From assembly GCF_951230165.1 (NCBI RefSeq), contig NZ_CATNVB010000031.1, forward strand, positions 1 through 32,234: a stretch of 32,234 nucleotides of DNA. The letters run 5' to 3'. The notes below the pieces were generated by a model. That model saw nothing but the letters and a program-made list of their open reading frames with translations. It searched no databases and had not been told where the DNA came from. Both the position numbers and the translations under genes were made by a program. Shown one piece after another: positions 7,770-14,949 of this stretch (its first letter is position 1; each line of letters starts with the position of its first letter). Origin of the DNA: Lentilactobacillus sp. Marseille-Q4993 (GTDB taxonomy: Bacteria > Bacillota > Bacilli > Lactobacillales > Lactobacillaceae).

Positions 7770-8414
7770 ATGGTTAAGCAAGGAAAATTTGCTAAATCAA
7801 GTAAGCAGAAACAAATCAAACAAATTTTGAAACGAAAGAAACAGGCTAGTGAACGAACGATTCCTGACTCAGAATTGGAGGAGTTCTTACTAGTTCGGTT
7901 TGGCTTGACCTTAAAAAAGCGAGTTGCGAAGAAGAATAAGGAGTCTGTTCAGCGCTTCTTGATTGAATGGATCGGGGCGGCTCAGGATATGCAGACCTGG
8001 TCGTTTAGAAATTTATTTCCCGTCGTTTTGCAACGAATTAATATCAATGTTCCTTGGCAGTTCTATCGTCAAATTGAGACCAACTATAATCGGTTCCAAA
8101 ACTTCATGAAGAGAGAACTCAAGGCGGTCCCATTAAAGGAACGAAAAACGACATCTGACGAAATTGATGATAATGGGGTTCAAGAGATCATCGCTGGTCA
8201 GTTAGCGGCAAATACGTTTATTGCAACAACTGGGGGAAATCCTGAATTGCTTAAGAAGGTAAGCCAAGATCAACTCGAGGCGGTTGTTGACAGCTTTAGT
8301 GGTGATCAAGAAATCAATTGGGATAAGGTTAAGGAAATTTTTGATCCGATTGGATTTGAAATTAATCAAGAACTTGATGACGGAACAAAGGAGTGGCTTG
8401 CTAGCATCTCTTAG
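7770..8414 (+). CDS. Unrecognised cytosolic protein upstream of flp
   Basis: A 214-residue soluble protein I do not recognise. The first 35 residues are strongly basic (KQGKFAKSSKQKQ and similar) and could bind nucleic acid; the rest is mixed helical with aromatic patches (DMQTWSFRNLFP, VPWQFYRQIETNYNRFQNFM) and an acidic C-terminal part. No membrane segment or catalytic motif is evident. I chose the ATG at 7770 because AGGGGTGG lies right before it; the in-frame ATG at 7728 lacks a site. The stop is 11 bases before the regulator start and overlaps that gene's ribosome site, so the two are translated from one message and probably work together. Confidence 0.7.
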   Translation: MVKQGKFAKSSKQKQIKQILKRKKQASERTIPDSELEEFLLVRFGLTLKKRVAKKNKESVQRFLIEWIGAAQDMQTWSFRNLFPVVLQRININVPWQFYRQIETNYNRFQNFMKRELKAVPLKERKTTSDEIDDNGVQEIIAGQLAANTFIATTGGNPELLKKVSQDQLEAVVDSFSGDQEINWDKVKEIFDPIGFEINQELDDGTKEWLASIS

Positions 8415-8425
8415 GAGGACTTAAC

Positions 8426-9106
8426 ATGGCACACATGGAAAAAGAACATGCGCTAGAGTGTATCAACTTAGTCGCAATCTTCAAGGGATTACCTAAAGCC
8501 CAACGGGAACAGTTGGCTGACTTGGTTATCCAAAAATATTACCCAGCTCATTCAACGATTTATTCGGCGGGTGACAAGCTGGGACACTTTGTGATTGTTC
8601 AAAACGGACAAATTAAATTGTCCGCATATACTGCTGAAGGAAAAGAACAAATTTTGAAAGTATTATTACCTGGCGAATTTGATGGGGAAACTTCATTATT
8701 CTCGGGTAACGCTAGGAACGCTACCGCTGCAGCATTGACGGACGTTAATGTTTGTCAGATCGACCAGGGAGCTTTTCAAAATTTATTAGCAAATAGTCCG
8801 GAATTAGCAGCAAACATGCTAAAAACTATGAGTTCACGGATTATTGATCTGGAACAAGAGAAGACACTGACCAACACTACTAGTGTGAAGGGCAGACTGG
8901 CTCACTACTTGCTGGAAACCGCTGCAAGTGAGAAACAGAGTCACTTTGTGCTACCGATGAAGAAGAAAGAAATTGCTACTTATCTTGGAACTACTCCCGA
9001 AACGGTAAGTCGGGTTCTTAAGCAGTTTGAAAAGACTGGCCTGATTGAAGTTGATAAGGCCAAAGTAACGATTCTTGATGATGATGAATTAGCAATGATT
9101 GTCTAA
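8426..9106 (+). CDS. flp: FLP-like Crp/Fnr-family transcription regulator
   Basis: A 226-residue regulator with an N-terminal cyclic-nucleotide-binding-like beta barrel (residues 18-130), a dimer helix and a C-terminal winged helix. The recognition helix reads TPETVSRVLKQFE, with the Glu and SR pair typical of Fnr/FLP proteins. It lacks the cysteine cluster for an Fnr iron-sulfur centre. It does have Cys12 and Cys110, a spacing almost equal to Cys5 and Cys102 of Lacticaseibacillus casei FLP, where they form a redox-switching disulfide. A redox-sensing role is therefore likely (inference). AGGAGG is 7 bases before the ATG. No clear terminator separates it from araB, so some read-through is possible. 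Confidence 0.85.
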   Translation: MAHMEKEHALECINLVAIFKGLPKAQREQLADLVIQKYYPAHSTIYSAGDKLGHFVIVQNGQIKLSAYTAEGKEQILKVLLPGEFDGETSLFSGNARNATAAALTDVNVCQIDQGAFQNLLANSPELAANMLKTMSSRIIDLEQEKTLTNTTSVKGRLAHYLLETAASEKQSHFVLPMKKKEIATYLGTTPETVSRVLKQFEKTGLIEVDKAKVTILDDDELAMIV

Positions 9107-9172
9107 TTTTTTTATGCTTTAAAAAAGGCGTCGTAACAGGCGTCAGAACAAAAATGAAAGGGCATTCGTTTA

Positions 9173-9239
9173 ATAAATCAAATTAGAATTTGATTTATCC
9201 GTATGAATATTTTACAATTAGAATGTAGATTAATATATT
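9173..9239 (+). promoter_or_regulatory. Palindromic operator and promoter of araBD
   Basis: A perfect inverted repeat has 12-bp arms ATAAATCAAATT (9173-9184) and AATTTGATTTAT (9187-9198) around AG. A promoter overlaps it: TTGATT (9190-9195), 17 bases, TACAAT (9213-9218). A second option is TTTACA (9211-9216), 17 bases, TATATT (9234-9239). A repressor on the palindrome would cover the first -35. The half-site order is opposite to Crp/Fnr sites, so the neighbouring FLP is not the obvious ligand. Confidence 0.6.
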
Positions 9240-9263
9240 TTGAGCACGGTGGAGGAAAAACCG

Positions 9264-10874
9264 ATGGATAAAGAGCACATTAAAAGTCAAATTGTAAGCG
9301 GAAACATCTCCTTAGGTATCGAATTAGGTTCTACCAGAATTAAAGCAGTTTTAGTTTCAGAAGATTTTGAAACAGTTGCTTCTGGTGACTTTATTTGGGA
9401 AAACGAACTAGATAACGGTATCTGGACTTACCCTATCGAAAAGGTTTGGACTGGTATTCAGACTAGTTATGCAAACATGGCCCTTGAAGTTCACAACGAA
9501 TATGGGGTTGACTTAACTAAGATCAACTCAATTGGTGTGAGTGCGATGATGCACGGTTACATGGCTTTCAACAAAGCCGGTGAATTGTTAGTTCCATTTA
9601 GAACATGGAGAAACAACATTACTGGTGAGGCTGCTGAAAAGCTCACTAAGCTATTCGATTTCAACATTCCAGAACGTTGGAGTATCGCTCATTTGTACCA
9701 AGCTGTTCTTAACCAAGAAAAGCACATTGATGACATTGACTTCATCACTACTTTGGCTGGTTACGTAACTTGGAAGATTTCTGGTGCTAACGTATTGGGT
9801 GTTGGTGATGCTTCTGGTGTCTTCCCAATCGATGATGCAACTAAGAGCTACAACCAAGACATGATTGATAAGTTCAACGAATTGGACGAAATCAAAGCTC
9901 GCCCTTGGAGCGCTCCAGATGTATTCCCAGCTATCTTACCTGCTGGTGAAAAAGCCGGTGAATTGACCGCTGAAGGTGCTAAGTTACTTGATGCCTCTGG
10001 CGAATTACAAGCTGGTTCATTGATTGCTCCTCCAGAAGGTGACGCCGGAACTGGTATGGTATCAACCAACGCCGTTAAGGTTAAGACTGGTAACATTTCT
10101 GCCGGTACTTCAGCCTTCTCAATGGTTGTGTTAGATCGTCCAATGAAGGCCGTTCACCGTGATATTGATATGGTTACAACACCAGATGGTGCTCCAGTTG
10201 CCATGGTTCACGTTAACAATGGGTCTTCAGACATCAACGCTTGGGTTTCACTATTTGGTGAATTTGCCCGTGCAATCGGAGTTCAATTGAAGCCAAACGA
10301 TCTCTATGGTTCATTATTTGCTGAATCTGTTAAGGGTGATCAAGATGCAGGTGGTCTAGTTAACTTCAGTTACCTTTCAGGCGAAAACATCACCAAGGTT
10401 CCAGAAGGTCGACCAATGTTTGTTAGAAAACCAGATTCAAAGATGAATCTTGCTAACTTCATCAAGACTCAATTGTACTCAGCATTTGCACCCCTTAAGA
10501 TTGGGATGGATATCTTACTTCGTGAGGAACACATCAAGACTGACGTATTGATTGCCCAAGGTGGTTTATTCAAGACTCCAGTTGTTGCTCAACAAGTACT
10601 TGCTGACGCTCTTAACACCCCGATCACCGTTATGGACAACGCCGGCGAAGGTGGACCATGGGGAATGGCTATTCTTGCATTGTACGCAACTAACAAGAAA
10701 GATGGCGAGTCATTAGCCGATTACCTTTCAAACCGTGTATTTAGTGATGCAAGCGGTGCTACTCTTTACCCAGAACAAGAAAGTGTTCAGGGCTACGATA
10801 AGTTCATTGATAACTACAAAGCTGCCTTACCTGCTGAAGCTAAGGCCGTTGATGCAATGAAGATGCAAAAGTAG
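9264..10874 (+). CDS. araB: L-ribulokinase (FGGY family, lactobacillar AraB type)
   Basis: A 536-residue FGGY carbohydrate kinase expected to phosphorylate L-ribulose to L-ribulose 5-phosphate. It has the ATP-binding GIELGSTRIKAVL near residue 20, the substrate-side GVSAMMHGYM and FRTWRNN, and the C-terminal domain signatures GNISAGTSAFSMVV, IAQGGLFKTP and AGEGGPWGMAIL. It matches the AraB type of Lactiplantibacillus plantarum as I recall it, not the longer enterobacterial AraB. Start is the ATG at 9264 with GGAGG 8 bases upstream; a TTG at 9240 is in frame but lies upstream of that site. Codons are more biased (GGT, AAC, CCA) than in neighbours, suggesting high induced expression. araD follows after 39 bases; no isomerase gene is present. 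Confidence 0.88.
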   Translation: MDKEHIKSQIVSGNISLGIELGSTRIKAVLVSEDFETVASGDFIWENELDNGIWTYPIEKVWTGIQTSYANMALEVHNEYGVDLTKINSIGVSAMMHGYMAFNKAGELLVPFRTWRNNITGEAAEKLTKLFDFNIPERWSIAHLYQAVLNQEKHIDDIDFITTLAGYVTWKISGANVLGVGDASGVFPIDDATKSYNQDMIDKFNELDEIKARPWSAPDVFPAILPAGEKAGELTAEGAKLLDASGELQAGSLIAPPEGDAGTGMVSTNAVKVKTGNISAGTSAFSMVVLDRPMKAVHRDIDMVTTPDGAPVAMVHVNNGSSDINAWVSLFGEFARAIGVQLKPNDLYGSLFAESVKGDQDAGGLVNFSYLSGENITKVPEGRPMFVRKPDSKMNLANFIKTQLYSAFAPLKIGMDILLREEHIKTDVLIAQGGLFKTPVVAQQVLADALNTPITVMDNAGEGGPWGMAILALYATNKKDGESLADYLSNRVFSDASGATLYPEQESVQGYDKFIDNYKAALPAEAKAVDAMKMQK

Positions 10875-10913
10875 TTTTTAATACAATAGAGAAACCAGAA
10901 GGAGAATTCGATA

Positions 10914-11642
10914 ATGCTTGAAGATCTAAAAAAAGAAGTTTATGACGCAAACATGCAATTACCAAAACTTGATTTAGTTACTTTCACTTGGGGTAACGTT
11001 TCAGGTATCGACCGTGAAAAGGGTCTCTTTGTTATCAAGCCATCAGGGGTTGACTACGAAGATATGAAGCCAGAAGACATGGTTGTTGTTGATTTGGATG
11101 GTAAGGTTGTTGAAGGGGATATGAACCCTTCATCAGACACACCAACTCATACTTACTTATACAACCACTTCCCTAACATTGGTGGTATTACTCATACTCA
11201 TTCACCTTGGGCAGTTTCATTTGCTGCTGCTAAGATGGATATCCCTGCTGTAAGTACTACTCATGCAGATACTTTCTACGGTGATATTCCAGCTGCTCCA
11301 GCTTTGACCAAGGAACAAATTGAAGAAGCATACGAATTGAACACTGGTAAGGTTATTGTTGACGAATTCGAACGTCGTGGCGTTGATCCAGATGCAGTGC
11401 CAGCCGTTTTGGTTAGCCAACACGGACCATTCTCATGGGGACCAACTCCAGCAAAGGCTGTCTACAATGCTAAGGTATTGGAAGTTTCAGCTGAAATTGC
11501 TTATCATGGTCTTCAATTAACCCGTGATGAAATCCACGTACCACAATATCTCTTGGACAAACATTACTACCGTAAGCACGGTGCTAACGCATACTACGGT
11601 CAAAACAATGCTAAGTCAAAGAGTCATGCAGAACATGAATAA
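10914..11642 (+). CDS. araD: L-ribulose-5-phosphate 4-epimerase
   Basis: A 242-residue class II aldolase-fold enzyme converting L-ribulose 5-phosphate to D-xylulose 5-phosphate, the entry to the phosphoketolase pathway. Key residues align with E. coli AraD at an offset of one: metal ligands Asp75, His94, His96 and His170, catalytic Asp119 (in TTHADT) and Tyr228. GNVSG (27-31), KPSGVDYE and SSDTPTHTYLY form the phosphate and substrate pocket. Length is as expected. It is the second gene of the araBD operon, with an AAGGAG ribosome site, and is followed by a terminator where araA would often be found in lactobacilli. Confidence 0.93.
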   Translation: MLEDLKKEVYDANMQLPKLDLVTFTWGNVSGIDREKGLFVIKPSGVDYEDMKPEDMVVVDLDGKVVEGDMNPSSDTPTHTYLYNHFPNIGGITHTHSPWAVSFAAAKMDIPAVSTTHADTFYGDIPAAPALTKEQIEEAYELNTGKVIVDEFERRGVDPDAVPAVLVSQHGPFSWGPTPAKAVYNAKVLEVSAEIAYHGLQLTRDEIHVPQYLLDKHYYRKHGANAYYGQNNAKSKSHAEHE

Positions 11643-11652
11643 TTAGTAAATT

Positions 11653-11695
11653 AAAAAACGTCAGTCCTCTTTGTGAGGATTGGCGTTTTTGTGTT
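11653..11695 (+). terminator. araBD terminator
   Basis: AACGTCAGTCCTC pairs with GAGGATTGGCGTT (two G-T pairs) around a short TTTGT loop, followed by TTTTT. It closes the araBD operon on the plus strand. Confidence 0.85.
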
Positions 11696-11752
11696 TTTAT
11701 CAGTGGCTTCTTGTTCTATGTGTTTGGTTGAAACGTTTCTATGTGATTGAAT

Positions 11753-12688
11753 TTAATTATTTACTTTTGCCATTGACTCCGCGAATTTACCTTTAATGAA
11801 GTTAGCTGATGTTTGAAGCTTTTCTTTTTCTTCATCGGTTAACTTTAATTGAAGCTGTTCTTCAATCCCATCTCGGCCAACAATGGCAGGGTAGGAAAGG
11901 TATGTATCTAATTCCTTGCGGTAGTTGGACACAGGCAGTTCCTCATGAGCGTCATTTAATACAACATTCGCTAACCGAACAGCAGCAGTTGCAATCCCGT
12001 AGTTGGTATAACCCTTGCCACGGAAAACAACGTAACCGCCAATTCTAGCCTCATGATCAATTTCATCCAAGTCAAGGCCACGTTGCTCAGCGATTTCTTC
12101 AACGGGACGGCCTAAAGCACGCACGGTTGACCAAGCAGTAAATTGAGAATTACCGTGTTCACCTAAGTTATAACCGGTGACCGAACGAGGATCGATATCT
12201 AGACCATGAGCCACTGCTCGCTTCATTCGGGCTGAATCAAGTAAGGTACCAGTGCCCATCACTTGATTCTTAGGCAATCCAGTAACTTCTTGGTAGATTG
12301 AAGTAATTACATCAACTGGATTGGTGATGGCAATAAGAATACCGTTAAAACCGGTTTCTTTGATTTTTTGACCAACTTCTTTTGCTTGAGCACTTGTAAA
12401 TGGTAGTTCAGCAAACCGGTCGTCTGCCTTATTATCTTGAAGTGAAATTTTGCCTAACGCTGAAACAATCACGTCAGCATCGCCTAACGCTGAGTAATCG
12501 TTCACAGTGATGTTAGTATGGAATGGTAAATTTGCCATAGCATCTTCGAAATCTCCCGCATCAGCGATAACCTTTTGCTCGTTTGTATCAATTAAAACTA
12601 AGTCGTCCGCTGATCCTGATGAAACAATGTAATGAGCTACTGTAGAGCCGACACTTCCCATGCCGATGACACCAATTTTTCTTGTCAT
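11753..12688 (-). CDS. hicD: L-2-hydroxyisocaproate dehydrogenase (paralogue 1)
   Basis: A 311-residue NAD-dependent L-2-hydroxyacid dehydrogenase of the L-LDH family, reducing branched 2-oxo acids such as 2-oxoisocaproate. The Rossmann start GMGSVGS, the NAD-selecting Asp34 in LVLID, ITNPVDV, the substrate Arg154 with Asp151 (LLDSARM) and catalytic His178 (GEHGNSQ) are all present. The loop after the first helix resembles Weissella confusa L-HicDH rather than lactate dehydrogenase. It is about four-fifths identical by eye to the paralogue at 13918-14844. Promoter TTGAAA (12741-12746), 17 bases, TACACT (12718-12723) on the minus strand, with AGGTGAT as ribosome site. It probably reoxidises NADH during amino-acid transamination (family knowledge). 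Confidence 0.9.
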   Translation of the reverse strand: MTRKIGVIGMGSVGSTVAHYIVSSGSADDLVLIDTNEQKVIADAGDFEDAMANLPFHTNITVNDYSALGDADVIVSALGKISLQDNKADDRFAELPFTSAQAKEVGQKIKETGFNGILIAITNPVDVITSIYQEVTGLPKNQVMGTGTLLDSARMKRAVAHGLDIDPRSVTGYNLGEHGNSQFTAWSTVRALGRPVEEIAEQRGLDLDEIDHEARIGGYVVFRGKGYTNYGIATAAVRLANVVLNDAHEELPVSNYRKELDTYLSYPAIVGRDGIEEQLQLKLTDEEKEKLQTSANFIKGKFAESMAKVNN

Positions 12689-12717
12689 ATAATCACCTCA
12701 AATTAAAAGTTGATAAC

Positions 12718-12746
12718 AGTGTAGTCCTTTAAATCTTCAATTTCAA
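12718..12746 (-). promoter_or_regulatory. Promoter of hicD paralogue 1
   Basis: On the minus strand TTGAAA (12741-12746), 17-base spacer and TACACT (12718-12723). The -10 region and the bases after it, to the ribosome site, match the upstream region of the other hicD copy. Confidence 0.55.
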
Positions 12747-12851
12747 CATCAAATTTTAATTTATTTAACCGTTATCTAATTTTACATGAGGATGTCAGCA
12801 TTAAACCCTGTCGGTGGAAGCAAATAAGCACGACTAAAGTCGGTGATAAAA

Positions 12852-13541
12852 TTATTCAGCTTCTTTTAAAATTATGTCAGCCAACTTTTCGTAGTTAGAT
12901 ACTGTATAGGTTGGTTTGATTTCAAGCTGATTGACTTGATTGCTTGGGTTATACCAAATACTTCTTAGATTTGCTCTTGAAGCTCCTAATATATCCGATT
13001 GAAGCCGATCTCCGACCATGATTGTGTTGTCCTTAGTTATTTGCTTATCCGCCAGAATCGTATCAAAAAACCGTTTGTCTGGCTTTGCATATCCGATATC
13101 CTCTGAGATGAATAGTTTGGTGAAGTATTTATCTAAGCCAGACCCCTGCAACCTGCTGATTTGAGTCTGCTTAACACCATTACTACCTACTAGAAGATTG
13201 ATCCCGTTTTCTTTTAACTGAGAGAGCAATTTGCTGGCGCCATTGATCTGATAATAATTATGACCAAGAATGTTTCTGTACTTATGTTCAACAGCTACGC
13301 CATCAACCTGTTTCCCTAATAAAGCTAATGATTTTGAAAACCGAGTGTTGAGTAAGGGCTGCCGGGCTGCTCCCTTTTCAATTTCTTCCCAGACCTGGTT
13401 GTTGATTTTTAAGTATGTATCAAGCCCGTGCTTAATGTCCGTAACGCCGTTCTCCTTTAAAATCGTGGTAACACCCTCGATTTCACCGCGTTCAAAATCG
13501 AGGAGGGTATCGTCTAAATCGAAAATCACGTTCTTAATCAT
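12852..13541 (-). CDS. HAD-superfamily phosphatase, YjjG/YfnB-like
   Basis: A 229-residue haloacid-dehalogenase hydrolase. Motif I is DLDDTLLDF with the nucleophile and acid Asp, motif II is VGSNG, motif III is the Lys of GYAKPDKRFFD and motif IV is VGDRLQSDI. An alpha-helical C1 cap lies between motifs I and II (about residues 18-95). The overall pattern fits the YjjG/YfnB group of house-cleaning nucleotidases, but HAD substrates cannot be read from sequence. It sits between the two hicD copies in the same direction, behind a 376-base gap that contains strong hairpins. Confidence 0.85.
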   Translation of the reverse strand: MIKNVIFDLDDTLLDFERGEIEGVTTILKENGVTDIKHGLDTYLKINNQVWEEIEKGAARQPLLNTRFSKSLALLGKQVDGVAVEHKYRNILGHNYYQINGASKLLSQLKENGINLLVGSNGVKQTQISRLQGSGLDKYFTKLFISEDIGYAKPDKRFFDTILADKQITKDNTIMVGDRLQSDILGASRANLRSIWYNPSNQVNQLEIKPTYTVSNYEKLADIILKEAE

Positions 13542-13597
13542 TTGGTTTACCTCATTGTTGTGTTTTTTATAACTCTACCACGCTCAGGGCATAATAA

Positions 13598-13825
13598 AAG
13601 GGGGCGGAACAGAAAGCAGACGCAGTTGCTTTCGTTGTACCGCCCCCGCAGAGAGCACTACAGAAATCTTTGATTTCGTTTTAGTGCCCCAGCAAGAACA
13701 ACAATTAGTGAATTCTGCGAAAAGCGGGATTCACTCATGATGTTTACTGCAAACCGACAGTAACTGATGACCACGAATAATGGTCGTCAGTCCTGACGGT
13801 CACTGCGTGCAGTAACTATCTGTAT
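13598..13825 (-). ncRNA. Unrecognised multi-hairpin element (candidate small RNA or leader)
   Basis: Consecutive inverted repeats fill this gap. They are GGGGGCGG/CCGCCCCC with inner GAAAGCA/TGCTTTC (13600-13647), GCACTA/TAGTGC with inner GAAATC/GATTTC (13655-13687), AGTGAAT/ATTCACT (13707-13735), and an outer GTTTACTGC/GCAGTAAC pair (13743-13815) that holds CGTCAG/CTGACG and TGACCA/TGGTC arms. Read on the minus strand, the GC-rich first hairpin is the last and is followed by TTTTATTAT, as in a terminator, about 55 bases before the HAD start. Strand evidence is mixed because one arm pairs better on the plus strand. It matches no RNA family I know. Confidence 0.35.
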
Positions 13826-13832
13826 GATAGCA

Positions 13833-13880
13833 AAAATGGAGCGATAATTTCGAGGAACTGAAATTATCACTTCATTTTTT
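13833..13880. terminator. Terminator of hicD paralogue 2
   Basis: AAATGGAGCGATAATTTC pairs with GAAATTATCACTTCATTT (one mismatch, one G-T) around GAGGAACT, with A and T runs on either side. It lies just downstream of the minus-strand hicD copy and can act in both directions. Confidence 0.75.
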
Positions 13881-13917
13881 CGATATACCTATATTATATA
13901 CTAATCAGCTTCAAAAA

Positions 13918-14844
13918 CTATTTGTCCATCGATTCCGCGAACTTTGTTTTGATAAAGTCGGCTGAAGTTTGTAACTTCTTCTTTTCTTCATCGGTCAACT
14001 TTAATTGGAGTTGTTCAACAACCCCGTCACGACCAATGATTGCTGGGTAAGACAGGTATGTTCCTAATTCCTTACGGTAGTTAGAAACTGGTAATTCCTC
14101 GTGAGCATCAGTAATAGCGGCATTTGCGAGCTTAACAGCCGCAGTTGCCACACCGTAGTTGGTGTAACCTTTGCCGTGGAAAACCGTAAAGCCTCCGGTT
14201 CTGGCTTCGGTATCGAGCTTGTCTAAGTCTAAATTACGTTCGGCAGCAATTTCAGTAATTGGGCGACCAAGCACACGAACAGTAGACCAGGCAGTAAACT
14301 GCGAGTTCCCGTGCTCACCTAAGTTATAGCCAACAACTGAGCGGGGATCAATATCCAATTCTTGTGCAACTGCCCGTTTCATTCTAGCAGAATCAAGTAA
14401 AGTACCAGTGCCCAACACCTTATTCTTTGGTAACCCAGTGATTTCTTGATAAATTGATGTAATCACGTCGACGGGATTGGTGATTGCGACAATGACGCCG
14501 TGGAAGCCAGAGTCTTTGATTTTTTGGGCAACTTCCTTAACTTGGGTACTAGTGAAGGGAAGTTCTGCAAAGCGATCATCGTTGTCGTTGTTTTGAAGCT
14601 CGATTTTACCAATCGCAGAAATGATGACATCAGCATCTGAAAGTGCTGAATAATCATTCACCGTGATGTTGGTATGGGTTGGCAAGTTGGCCATTGCGTC
14701 TTCGAAGTCACCGGCGTCAGCGACGACTTTTTCCTCACGTTTGTCGATCAAGACCAAGTCGTCAGCGTAGCCAGAGGCCACGATGTAGTGAGCAGCGGTT
14801 GAACCTACGTTTCCCATTCCAATAACACCAATTTTTCTTGTCAT
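13918..14844 (-). CDS. hicD: L-2-hydroxyisocaproate dehydrogenase (paralogue 2)
   Basis: A 308-residue paralogue of the enzyme at 11753-12688, with the same active site: Arg in LLDSARM, His in GEHGNSQ, GMGNVGS dinucleotide turn and Asp in LVLID. Differences are scattered and conservative, and the substrate-loop region differs slightly ([12 protein letters not shown] against ISLQDNKADDRF), so substrate range may have shifted. Promoter TTGTAA (14897-14902), 17 bases, TAAACT (14874-14879), matching the other copy, then AGGTGAT before the ATG. Three L. plantarum genes are known by the name hicD; which one this corresponds to I cannot say. Confidence 0.9.
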   Translation of the reverse strand: MTRKIGVIGMGNVGSTAAHYIVASGYADDLVLIDKREEKVVADAGDFEDAMANLPTHTNITVNDYSALSDADVIISAIGKIELQNNDNDDRFAELPFTSTQVKEVAQKIKDSGFHGVIVAITNPVDVITSIYQEITGLPKNKVLGTGTLLDSARMKRAVAQELDIDPRSVVGYNLGEHGNSQFTAWSTVRVLGRPITEIAAERNLDLDKLDTEARTGGFTVFHGKGYTNYGVATAAVKLANAAITDAHEELPVSNYRKELGTYLSYPAIIGRDGVVEQLQLKLTDEEKKKLQTSADFIKTKFAESMDK

Positions 14845-14873
14845 GTAATCACCTCATCATAAAAGTTAATAAC

Positions 14874-14902
14874 AGTTTAGACCTGTCCACTGGCGATTAC
14901 AA
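14874..14902 (-). promoter_or_regulatory. Promoter of hicD paralogue 2
   Basis: Minus-strand TTGTAA (14897-14902), 17-base spacer, TAAACT (14874-14879). Downstream sequence to the start codon resembles that of paralogue 1. Confidence 0.55.
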
Positions 14903-14949
14903 CAGCAAATTTTAATATTCTAATTAAATATTAATAATAATGCGATTTT

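Noticed and set aside
9147-9170. Catabolite-repression (cre) site before araB
   Set aside because: TGAAAGGGCATTCG differs from the consensus at central positions; too weak to call.
9173-9198. Palindrome as binding site of the adjacent FLP-like regulator
   Set aside because: Half-sites are in the opposite order (TCA then TGA) to Crp/Fnr/FLP sites.
13600-13647. T-box-like sequence (GGGGGCGGTACAACG on the minus strand)
   Set aside because: The core TGG that must pair with the tRNA end is changed to CGG, no Stem I or specifier loop is visible, and the next gene is a HAD phosphatase, not a tRNA synthetase or amino-acid gene.
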